Made by a program: the position numbers and the translations under genes
Notes under the pieces: generated by a model
Database searches by the model: none
The model's input: only the letters and a program-made list of their open reading frames with translations
What the model was told of the DNA's origin: nothing
In this document: in pieces, positions 13,496 through 19,796 of the stretch
Position numbering within the stretch: position 1 is the stretch's first letter
Layout: every line of letters begins with the position of its first letter
From: an uncultured Collinsella sp.
Lineage (GTDB): Bacteria; Actinomycetota; Coriobacteriia; Coriobacteriales; Coriobacteriaceae
Reading direction: 5' to 3'
DNA: 19,796 nt
Assembly: GCA_902495985.1 (NCBI GenBank)
Contig: CABUZF010000002.1
Location: forward strand, 1-19,796

Positions 13496-14857
13496 TTACA
13501 GACCAGCGATATGGTCGGCGGGCGTCGCGACAACCTGTCCGGCGCTCTTGGTGGGACGCTTCTTTTTGGTTTCGGCCGTACCCAGCAGCCTCGCCTCAAG
13601 ACCGCTCACCAAACGCGCAAGCGGCAGAGTAATGACCAGATAGAACAAGGCGGCAACCACATACGGCGTAATGGAACCCGTCGTTGCCACGATGGTACGG
13701 GCGTTCATGACGATCTCGACCACGCCCACGGCGGCAAGCAGCGACGTATCCTTGTAAAGCAGGATAAACTCGCTGGTCAGCGTAGGCAGGACATTGCGGA
13801 ACGTCTGCGGAATCATAACGTAGAGCAGCGTCTGGAAGGCATTCATGCCCAGCGATCGAGCAGCCTCGTTTTGACCCTTGGGGATCGACTGAATACCGGC
13901 ACGGAAGATCTCGCACAGGTACGCAGACGAGTTCATGGCCATGACGATAACGCCCAAGACGTAGTCATCAACCTTGACACCGGCAAGCGGCAGGCCAAAG
14001 AACGCAATGTAAATCTGCAGGAACGCCGGCGTGCCGCGGATGATATTCACATAGATGCCGGCAAGACAACGAAGGATGCGCGACTTGGAAATGCGCATGA
14101 GCGACAGCGCAAAGCCAAAGGGAATGGCCAACGGAAATGCCACGAGCACGATCGAGAGCGACATAAGGAAGCCCTTAAAGACGATCGGCAGGCTCTGGAC
14201 CAAAATGACCGGGTTCAGGAACAGGCGAAGGAACATGTTGGAATTCCATGCCTCGACCCACGGCTGTTCCTTAAGGTCGGCCAGGAAGTTATCGAATGCC
14301 GTCACGCCCTTAATCTCGACGGAAGGAATCTTGGAAATCTTCTTGGTCGAACCGTCGGCAAGCGTATAGGTGCCGCTAAAGGCCTCATCGCCGCCCTCGA
14401 CGGGAAACGTCACGCCGTAAACCTCGACACGGAAAAAGCCGCCGGCAGGCGCCGTCTCGCCAAAGTCAATCTTGAGCGTCTGGCCGTCAGCCTTGCACGT
14501 GGGCTTCATGGGCGTACGATCCATGAGGTCCTCGCCCGAGAGCATCGTCAATCGCGTGTCATCGGTACCAAACGTCGTGCCGTCGACAAACGTCAGCGAA
14601 AGACCGCTCAGCTCCTCATCGGCATCGGCTTGGACCTCCCAGGTAATGCGCGTCTCGGTACCGCCGACCACAGCGCTGCCCGAACCGGTGTTGGGTCGGG
14701 CGGTAATCTTTGCGGTCTCAAGCGCCTGGGCGGTCGTGGGCGCATATGCCCCCGCGCAAACCAGCGCGAGCGCCACGGCCATGACGCAGACTAGCTTTTG
14801 GAGCAAGGCGGGCAGTGGAAAATGCTGCTCCGCGGCCCCTTTGTTCAGTCGAGACAA
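13496..14857 (-). CDS. Amino-acid ABC transporter permease with N-terminal extracytoplasmic domain
   Basis: The 453-aa protein is about twice the length of a usual His/Glu/Gln-type permease (about 220 aa). The C-terminal half (from about 225) is a standard MetI-like permease, with FLMSLSIVLVAFPLAIPFGF, the NIIRGTPAFLQIYI block and the ATPase-contact EAA loop EAARSLGMNAFQTLLYVMIP (331-350). Before it lie a signal-like hydrophobic segment (about 19-40, ending AYAPTTAQA) and some 150 residues of beta-rich extracytoplasmic sequence (about 46-195) not recognised as a binding protein. The chosen start is TTG 14857, with AGGAG 5 nt upstream, giving a basic signal-peptide N-terminus. The frame extends to 14962 without an SD and through the upstream hairpin. 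It is the middle gene of the transporter operon. Confidence 0.85.
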   Translation of the reverse strand: MSRLNKGAAEQHFPLPALLQKLVCVMAVALALVCAGAYAPTTAQALETAKITARPNTGSGSAVVGGTETRITWEVQADADEELSGLSLTFVDGTTFGTDDTRLTMLSGEDLMDRTPMKPTCKADGQTLKIDFGETAPAGGFFRVEVYGVTFPVEGGDEAFSGTYTLADGSTKKISKIPSVEIKGVTAFDNFLADLKEQPWVEAWNSNMFLRLFLNPVILVQSLPIVFKGFLMSLSIVLVAFPLAIPFGFALSLMRISKSRILRCLAGIYVNIIRGTPAFLQIYIAFFGLPLAGVKVDDYVLGVIVMAMNSSAYLCEIFRAGIQSIPKGQNEAARSLGMNAFQTLLYVMIPQTFRNVLPTLTSEFILLYKDTSLLAAVGVVEIVMNARTIVATTGSITPYVVAALFYLVITLPLARLVSGLEARLLGTAETKKKRPTKSAGQVVATPADHIAGL

Positions 14858-14925
14858 GGTGGCTCCTATCGTAGAAGTTGCCGGCAAAACGAGACGGAAA
14901 TGCTCTCCGTCAAGAGAAACGCAAA

Positions 14926-14953
14926 GGCCCTCTCCGTCAAAACGGAAAGGGCC
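14926..14953 (-). terminator. Internal hairpin between binding-protein and permease genes
   Basis: A 12-bp stem (GGCCCTTTCCGT with ACGGAGAGGGCC, one G-T pair) and 4-nt loop are followed on the minus strand by TTTGCGTTTCTC. It lies 22 nt after the binding-protein stop. It looks like a leaky terminator or mRNA-stabilising hairpin that would give more binding protein than permease. A second small hairpin (GACGGA / TCCGTC) lies at 14893-14911. Confidence 0.65.
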
Positions 14954-14975
14954 CGCGCGCAATCAAGTAGTTATT

Positions 14976-15836
14976 TTACTTGATGTTGTACTTAGCCATG
15001 AGGGCGTCAACGGTACCGTCGTCGGTCAGGTCCTTGATGGCCTGGTTGATGTCGTCCTTGAGCTTGGTGTTGCCCTGGTTGATGGCGATGGCGTACTCCT
15101 CGCCGGTGCTGATCTGCTTAATGGTCTGACAGGTGTTGAACTGCTCGGCGGTCAGCTGGCTAGCAACGGAGCGGTTGGTGACTACGGCGTCGCCCTTATC
15201 GGACTGCAGGGCGCTGAAGCACTCGGTGGCGTCCTTGTAGGGGACAATCTTGGCCTTGGGGAAGTTCTCCTGGGCAAAGGACTCGGCGGTCGAGCCAGAC
15301 TGGACGATGATGGTGGCGTCGGCGTTGTTGAGCTTCTCGCTGTAGTTGTCGGCCGTGATGTCGGTGTTATCGACCTTGGTCACGATAGCCTGATCGTCCA
15401 TGTAGTAGGAATCGGAGAAAGTGACTTCCTTCTCACGCTCGGGCGTGTCGGTGATAGCCGCGATGGAGACGTCATACTTGGCGCCCGAAGCGACGCCCGG
15501 AACCAGCGTGTCAAAGTCGTTATTGACGTACTCGACATCCAGGCCCAGCTTGTCGCCGATAGCCTTGATGAGCTCAAGGTCAAAGCCCTGATAATCGCCG
15601 TTGTCATCCTTGTACTCAAACGGAGCGTACTCGGCAGAGGTGCCGACGGTCAGTGTACCGTCCTTGACGAGCGCGTACTCCTTGGAGCCGTCGACCTTCT
15701 CGACCTTAGCGTCGTCAGAGCTGCTAGAACCGGCATCAGAGCCAGAGGTGGCGTTGGACGAGCCGCAGCCCGTCAGTGCGAGGGCGAGCGCCATGGCACC
15801 CGTGGCGGCAAATGCGCCAAGCTTCTTCAGCTTCAT
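14976..15836 (-). CDS. Amino-acid ABC transporter substrate-binding lipoprotein (SBP family 3)
   Basis: This 286-aa protein captures the substrate outside the membrane. It has a lipoprotein signal peptide (MKLKK, hydrophobic 8-20) with lipobox LTGC and lipidated Cys24, then a Ser/Gly/Asp linker to about residue 45. The family-3 fold is clear: GTLTVGTSAEYAPFEYKD (60-77), GFDLELIKAIGDKLGL (84-99), ISxTPER-like IAAITDTPEREKEVTFS (125-141) with carboxylate-binding Arg134, and VQSGSTAE (178-185). GDAVVTNRSVA (215-225) has Asn221 where many amino-acid binders have Asp contacting the substrate amino group. ATG 15836 follows GGAAGGAG; the longer frame lacks an SD. A good promoter lies upstream. Specificity is probably a polar or charged amino acid. 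Confidence 0.95.
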   Translation of the reverse strand: MKLKKLGAFAATGAMALALALTGCGSSNATSGSDAGSSSSDDAKVEKVDGSKEYALVKDGTLTVGTSAEYAPFEYKDDNGDYQGFDLELIKAIGDKLGLDVEYVNNDFDTLVPGVASGAKYDVSIAAITDTPEREKEVTFSDSYYMDDQAIVTKVDNTDITADNYSEKLNNADATIIVQSGSTAESFAQENFPKAKIVPYKDATECFSALQSDKGDAVVTNRSVASQLTAEQFNTCQTIKQISTGEEYAIAINQGNTKLKDDINQAIKDLTDDGTVDALMAKYNIK

Positions 15837-15893
15837 AATCAGTCTCCTTCCAATGACCCCATGTGATTCAGAGGTCTGCAAAAACTGAGGGTT

Positions 15894-15922
15894 ATTATGC
15901 ACCCGCTTGGAAGAATCTGCAA
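15894..15922 (-). promoter_or_regulatory. Promoter of amino-acid transporter operon
   Basis: On the minus strand, TTGCAG (15922-15917) and CATAAT (15899-15894) are separated by exactly 17 nt. Transcription would start near 15887, about 50 nt upstream of the lipoprotein start. Confidence 0.65.
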
Positions 15923-15983
15923 TTAGAAAACTGATTGAAACAAACCCATAACGTGAATGGAGCACTCCACTTTATGGCAGCCA

Positions 15984-16850
15984 TTACTGCTGCAAGGACC
16001 TTAACTGTTTGATTTCAGCCGCATAACCTGCAAGTTCGTTCGGTGTCTCCAAAATGAATGGCAAGGCGCGCAAGCGGCCATTCGATACAATATTCTGCAT
16101 AACCTGCATACCGCCGCCAAACTCTTCACTACCCAGGTAGCCCTTGCCGATACACTCGTGGCGATCCTTATGGGCGCCGCAGGGGTTCTTGGAGTCATTG
16201 ATATGCACGGCGCGCAGGCGCTCGATACCCACCACACGATCGAACTCGTCGAGCACACCGTCAAGATCGTGGACGATGTCATAGCCGGCATCATTCACAT
16301 GGCAGGTGTCCAGGCAAACGCCCAACTTGGCCGACAGCTCGGGGCGCTTGTCGGCAACGCCCTCGATGATGAGCGCCAGCTCCTCGAAGCTGCGGCCCAC
16401 CTCGGTGCCCTTGCCGGCCATAGTCTCGAGCAGCACCGTCGTCTGCTGACCCTCAAACATCACCTGACACAGGGTGTCGACGATCATCTGAATGCCGGCG
16501 TCGGAGCCCTGCCCCACATGCGCACCGGGATGGAAGTTGTAGTAGTTGCCGGGCAGCGCTTCCATGCGACGCAGGTCCTCTGCCATGGCCTCCAGGGCAA
16601 ACTCGCGCGCCCGCTCTTTGGCCGAGCAGGGGTTATAGGTATACGGGGCATGAGCCACGAGCGGGCCAAAGTCGTTTTGCTCCATAAGCTCGCGCAGGGC
16701 CGCCACGTCATCCATGTCAAGGTCTTTCGCCTTGCCGCCGCGCGGGTTGCGCGTAAAGAATGCAAAGGTATTGGCGCCAATGGACAGCGCCGTCTCCCCC
16801 ATTGCCCGATAGCCCTTCGTCGTGGATAGGTGACACCCGATCGTCAGCAT
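15984..16850 (-). CDS. nfo: Endonuclease IV (AP endonuclease)
   Basis: The enzyme cuts DNA 5' to abasic sites in base-excision repair, using a three-zinc centre. The 288-aa length is typical. All metal ligands of the E. coli family have counterparts: His67 (VAHAPYTYN), His107 (NFHPGAHVG), Glu142 (LLETMAGKG), Asp181 and His184 (CLDTCHVNDAGYD), His216 (VHINDSK), Asp229 and His231 (KDRHECIGKG) and Glu268 (ILETP). The ATG at 16850 follows a GAGGGGGAG SD. It lies downstream of the oxidoreductase gene on the same strand, separated by a 172-nt gap containing an 83-bp palindromic repeat, so it may have its own transcript. Confidence 0.96.
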   Translation of the reverse strand: MLTIGCHLSTTKGYRAMGETALSIGANTFAFFTRNPRGGKAKDLDMDDVAALRELMEQNDFGPLVAHAPYTYNPCSAKERAREFALEAMAEDLRRMEALPGNYYNFHPGAHVGQGSDAGIQMIVDTLCQVMFEGQQTTVLLETMAGKGTEVGRSFEELALIIEGVADKRPELSAKLGVCLDTCHVNDAGYDIVHDLDGVLDEFDRVVGIERLRAVHINDSKNPCGAHKDRHECIGKGYLGSEEFGGGMQVMQNIVSNGRLRALPFILETPNELAGYAAEIKQLRSLQQ

Positions 16851-16866
16851 CCCCAGCTCCCCCTCA

Positions 16867-16949
16867 TCAGTTGCGGTGAAATAGTTCCTGTCGATGCCTT
16901 ATTCTGCCGCAAACAGGAACTATTCCACCGCAAGTTATAAAAGGGGCAT
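16867..16949. repeat. 83-bp palindromic repeat, copy 1
   Basis: The long arms TTGCGGTGAAATAGTTCCTG and CAGGAACTATTCCACCGCAA (one mismatch) surround a GC-containing loop. The outer edges read TCAG and GTTATAAAAGG. About 76 of 83 positions match copy 2 at 18054-18136, and most differences are in the loop. It lies between the oxidoreductase stop and the nfo SD. Confidence 0.9.
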
Positions 16950-17022
16950 CAGAGATGCTGGTCACCAAGCACTACGGCTACGGGCGCCGGCGCCATGATC
17001 CCCTACGCGTCAGCGCCAAGTC

Positions 17023-18042
17023 CTAGAGGGCTAGACGGATTGCATCGATAATGCGCGCGCAGCGCTGTGTGGCGGCAAGGGGCATGACGGGACTCTCGAG
17101 TTTCCCCGCCTGGATGAGCTGGGTCGCATGCTGGATTTCGCCGTAGAAATCATCGACCTCAAACGGGGCATTTATTTCGAGCATTCGTCCGTCGAAGTAC
17201 TTCACATGGGCGAGCTCGGGGCGATGGAGGCGCTCGATTTCCAACGAGCCCCGCTCGCAGGCAATCGTTAAACGGCTTTCATATGCTGCTTTGCCGTCGC
17301 ACGCCATATGAATGGGTATACCGCCGACACTCATATGGATCTCATCGGCCCAATCCACGCGGCCGCCCGATACGTCACGCCAGCGAACTTCACGAGACGA
17401 AACATCGCACGCGCCCGCGAGCAGATCCTCAAACCACCCGACCGCATAGCAGCCCATGTCATATAGACAGCCACCCTGCAACGGATCGAGCAGATAACTC
17501 GAAGGGGACTCACCATAATCGAGTTTTTGCACACTTTCGATCGAAACGATACGGCCGAGCTCGCCCGACGCAAGCAAGTCCTTCACGCGAGTACGCATCG
17601 GACAAAACCTATTTTTCATCGCCTCCATAAACGGCACGCCGCACTCACGGGAAACGGAGGCGATCGCATGGGCCTCTTCTTCATTCAAAACGGCCGGCTT
17701 TTCGCACAGTACGGCCTTTCCCGCGCGCAGTGCCCGACAGGCCCAATGCGCATGCATGCCATGTGGAAGAGCCAAGTAGATTGCGTCGACATCGGGGTCG
17801 GCAATCAGCGCATCATAAGCCGCATCGCCGCTATCGTCAGCCGTGGCATAACTGTGCGCGGCATCAATCGAAAACGCCCTGCAAAACTCCTCAACATGCG
17901 AAGGAGTGCGGCCGGCGGCAGCCACAAGCCGTGCCCCGTCCACTTCCTTGAGCGACGATGCAAATCGATGCGAAATGCGCCCAGCGCCCAAAACGCCCCA
18001 ACGAACCTCGCGCAAATCATCACATGAATCCCGATGACCCAC
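17023..18042 (-). CDS. Gfo/Idh/MocA-family NAD(P)-dependent oxidoreductase
   Basis: The 339-aa protein has an N-terminal Rossmann domain with GVLGAGRISHRF (16-27), then the family catalytic block CEKPAVLNEEEA (113-124) with Lys115. The C-terminal alpha/beta domain has GGCLYDMGCYAV (190-201), which resembles dimeric dihydrodiol dehydrogenase and related sugar dehydrogenases more than the D-x-G-x-H type. The substrate is probably a sugar, polyol or diol and cannot be named. GTG 18042 is chosen because AAGGGGG lies 6 nt upstream. The longer frame to 18120 would translate an arm of the palindromic repeat into its first 23 or so residues, which is unlikely to be real. It may be transcribed with the aldo-keto reductase gene 90 nt upstream, which is separated by repeat copy 2. 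Confidence 0.9.
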   Translation of the reverse strand: MGHRDSCDDLREVRWGVLGAGRISHRFASSLKEVDGARLVAAAGRTPSHVEEFCRAFSIDAAHSYATADDSGDAAYDALIADPDVDAIYLALPHGMHAHWACRALRAGKAVLCEKPAVLNEEEAHAIASVSRECGVPFMEAMKNRFCPMRTRVKDLLASGELGRIVSIESVQKLDYGESPSSYLLDPLQGGCLYDMGCYAVGWFEDLLAGACDVSSREVRWRDVSGGRVDWADEIHMSVGGIPIHMACDGKAAYESRLTIACERGSLEIERLHRPELAHVKYFDGRMLEINAPFEVDDFYGEIQHATQLIQAGKLESPVMPLAATQRCARIIDAIRLAL

Positions 18043-18053
18043 GACAGCCCCCT

Positions 18054-18136
18054 TCAGTTGCGGTGAAATAGTTCCTGTTTGGCCCCTATTCTGCCGCAAA
18101 CAGGAACTATTCCACCGCAAGTTATAAAAGGGTCAT
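18054..18136. repeat. 83-bp palindromic repeat, copy 2
   Basis: The 24-nt arms, from TTGCGGTGAAATAG...CTGTTTG to CAAACAGG...CACCGCAA, pair with one mismatch. The element has the same orientation and edges (TCAG and GTTATAAAAGG) as copy 1. It overlaps the last 4 nt of the aldo-keto reductase gene and ends just before the oxidoreductase SD. Confidence 0.92.
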
Positions 18137-19323
18137 GAGGAGCGCGTTTTGCCGAAGGCCTTAAGCACCGCCGTCACGGGACCAGGCTGGAAACGTCGAC
18201 GCACATCGTCGAGACGCTCGGGAATATCAATGTGCTGCGGACAGTGTCGTGCGCATTTGCCGCACTTGACGCAATTGCTCACCAGCTTGGGCTCGCTTGT
18301 GCGCACCGCGCTCGCCGTAAAGTATTGAGACAGCCCCGTAAACCAACTATGCGCGTAGCTCGCGTTGTAGGCGCCAAAGCAACCGGGAATATTGATGCCC
18401 TTGGGGCACGGCATGCAGTAGCCGCACCCCGTACAGGGCACGCGATTCGATTTCTCAAACTCTCCCAGCACACGTGCGATGACATCGAGCTGGGTAACTG
18501 TCATCGAATCCGGCAGAGCCCGATCGGCCAACGCCGCGTTCTCATCCACTTGCGCGGTATTGGTCATACCCGAAAGCAGCATCGTCACCTGAGGATGGTT
18601 CCACACCCACGAAAGCCCCCAGGCGGCAGGAGTGCGCAAATGCGGGTCACGAGCGCCATCGAGCACGGCGCGGGCCCGTGGCGGCAGCTTGCCTGCCAGA
18701 CGCCCGCCCAGCAGCGGCTCCATCACAAACACCGCGAGCCCGCGCTCCGCAGCCGCCATGAGCCCCGCCGTTCCCGCTTGGTAGCGCTCTCCAGCGTAGT
18801 TGTACTGGATCTGGCAAAAATCCCAGTCATATGCGTCAAGCACCGTCAGGAAATCCGCCGCGCTGCCATGATACGAAAAACCAATCTGGCGAATGCGCCC
18901 CGCCGCCTTTTGACGCGCGATCCAGTCCTCGATGCCCAACGCCACCACACGTTTCCATTGAGCGGGCGAGGTGATGTTGTGCATAAGGTAATAGTCGATA
19001 TGGTCGGTCCGCAGGCGACGCAGCTGCTCGTCAAAGAAACGGTCGAAATCCCCTGTGCATGTACACGAAGCGTGCGGCAACTTAGTCGCCAGCAACACCC
19101 GGTCGCGCAGTCCCAGGCGCTCAAGCGAAGCGCCCACGCAAGCCTCGTTGCCGGGATAGAGATAGGCTGTGTCCAGGTAGTTAATCCCCTGCTCCACCGC
19201 ACGGGAGATGATGGCGTCGGCCGTCTTCGCATCGGGGTGTCCCGGCGCACCGGGAAACCTCATGCAACCCAGCCCCAGCGCCGAGATACGGTTGTCGCTT
19301 TTGGGGTCAACGCGATATTGCAC
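18133..19323 (-). CDS. Aldo-keto reductase with C-terminal 4Fe-4S domain
   Basis: The 396-aa protein joins an aldo-keto reductase barrel to a ferredoxin-like tail. The barrel tetrad is visible: Asp51 and Tyr56 (YLDTAYLYPG), Lys81 (LATKLP) and His115 (YLMHN). GLGCMRFP (17-24) is the N-terminal family block. The tail has CTGCGYCMPCPKGINIPGC (297-315) and CVKCGKCARHCPQHI (351-365), both with Cys spacing suited to iron-sulfur clusters. This arrangement is common in anaerobes and suggests electron exchange with ferredoxin or flavodoxin as well as NAD(P)H. The substrate is unknown. The GTG start at 19323 follows AGGAGGGG. The C-terminus reaches into repeat copy 2, which overlaps the stop. The flavodoxin gene in this window is a possible partner, but that is only inference. 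Confidence 0.93.
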   Translation of the reverse strand: MQYRVDPKSDNRISALGLGCMRFPGAPGHPDAKTADAIISRAVEQGINYLDTAYLYPGNEACVGASLERLGLRDRVLLATKLPHASCTCTGDFDRFFDEQLRRLRTDHIDYYLMHNITSPAQWKRVVALGIEDWIARQKAAGRIRQIGFSYHGSAADFLTVLDAYDWDFCQIQYNYAGERYQAGTAGLMAAAERGLAVFVMEPLLGGRLAGKLPPRARAVLDGARDPHLRTPAAWGLSWVWNHPQVTMLLSGMTNTAQVDENAALADRALPDSMTVTQLDVIARVLGEFEKSNRVPCTGCGYCMPCPKGINIPGCFGAYNASYAHSWFTGLSQYFTASAVRTSEPKLVSNCVKCGKCARHCPQHIDIPERLDDVRRRFQPGPVTAVLKAFGKTRSS

Positions 19324-19485
19324 TGCCCCTCCTCTCCCCTCGAAGCCCTAATGAGGCGAAACACAATGGTCACGCGACCGAAACATCGTGGAATCGCAAT
19401 CGAGAACGTATCGTAACGCAGCAGAAATCGAGCTGTCACGGCACCGCTTTAACATCAGCAAAAAGCCCGATTAAAGGAAACGAAC

Positions 19486-19680
19486 GTGACCACGCGCGAG
19501 GGCGCCTGCCCCTACCCCGGCGAGCAGTACATCCTCTCGGTCGACCGCTATCAGATCGAGGTCATGGACCATCTGGACGAGCTTCCCGCCACAGGCGCCG
19601 TCATCTTCTGCACCTTCCCCAAGGTGCGCGATGACGTTGGATATCCCGCACGCGTTTTTGCCATCTGCCCCGCGGCATAA
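19486..19680 (+). CDS. Small unrecognised 64-aa protein
   Basis: The frame starts at GTG with AAAGGAA 6-7 nt upstream and ends in TAA. The product has no signal peptide, membrane helix or known motif: an N-terminal CPYPGEQYILSVDRYQIEV block, an acidic middle, and GYPARVFAICPAA at the end. Composition looks protein-like and soluble. It is divergent from the aldo-keto reductase gene. A terminator-like hairpin lies 73 nt downstream. I cannot assign a function; it is probably a lineage-specific small protein. Confidence 0.55.
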   Translation: MTTREGACPYPGEQYILSVDRYQIEVMDHLDELPATGAVIFCTFPKVRDDVGYPARVFAICPAA

Positions 19681-19753
19681 GTTCCCATGCGTTTGTTCTT
19701 CTAAATATCGCCTCCGGTGCACGCTACATGCTCCAGCGGCATACAATCCACCG

Positions 19754-19779
19754 GGCGCTCCGCACGCGGGCGCCTTTTT
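19754..19779 (+). terminator. Terminator-like hairpin near right edge
   Basis: GGCGC(T)CCG pairs with CGGGCGCC around a CACG loop, with one bulged T, followed by TTTTT. It may end the small 64-aa gene or act as an attenuator for the next gene, since GAGGAG at 19782-19787 looks like the ribosome-binding site of a gene starting beyond the window. Confidence 0.65.
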
Positions 19780-19796
19780 GTGAGGAGATGATTCAC

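Noticed and set aside
16955..17026. 23-codon basic peptide after repeat copy 1, with AAAGGGG upstream
   Set aside because: The SD-like bases belong to the repeat edge, the frame is tiny, and it runs into the converging oxidoreductase stop.
18043..18120. N-terminal extension of the Gfo/Idh/MocA protein
   Set aside because: Encoded by the palindromic repeat; GTG 18042 has a better SD and leaves a normal Rossmann N-terminus.
19471..19746. 91-codon minus-strand frame over the small right-edge gene
   Set aside because: No SD was identified and the + strand frame has a better start context.

Overview
The window looks like chromosomal DNA from a Coriobacteriia actinomycete, most likely Collinsella or a close relative. 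The evidence is indirect: moderately high GC, GTG and TTG starts behind strong Shine-Dalgarno (SD) sequences, a DUF3793-flavodoxin pair, a UmuC/YolD pair, and a sortase-like tail of LPxAG type. No rRNA, tRNA, insertion sequence or CRISPR array was seen.

Left end (1-3331, + strand): a possible three-gene operon encodes an unrecognised 296-aa protein, a ClpP-type serine peptidase with an intact catalytic triad, and a VirD4/TraG-type coupling ATPase without its membrane anchor. The last two genes overlap by 8 nt. No relaxase or other conjugation gene is visible, so this is either a remnant of a mobile element or a separate peptidase-motor system. It is the best candidate in the window for something undescribed.

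3409-8061: pgi (minus) has a strong terminator. Next come a half-length, motif-less relative of iron-containing alcohol dehydrogenases (minus), and then a translesion polymerase-YolD pair (+) behind a near-perfect LexA box. Two related inverted-repeat elements flank the alcohol dehydrogenase relative.

8058-12613: a large predicted cell-wall protein (minus) meets yolD stop-to-stop with 4 nt of overlap. A small membrane protein (minus) joins a FeoB-associated-like segment to a heavy-metal-associated (HMA) domain, with a CsoR-like operator just upstream. Divergent from it, a DUF3793 protein and a flavodoxin (+) share a good promoter that overlaps a DtxR/IdeR-like half-palindrome. This neighbourhood suggests control by copper and iron.

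12731-15836 (minus): a polar amino-acid ABC uptake operon in the order binding lipoprotein, permease, ATPase. An internal hairpin follows the lipoprotein gene, and the permease carries an unusual extracytoplasmic N-terminal domain.

15984-19323 (minus): endonuclease IV, a Gfo/Idh/MocA oxidoreductase and an aldo-keto reductase with two iron-sulfur motifs. Two nearly identical 83-bp palindromic elements lie on either side of the oxidoreductase gene. The window ends with a small unrecognised + strand gene and a terminator-like hairpin, then an SD that probably belongs to a gene beyond the edge.
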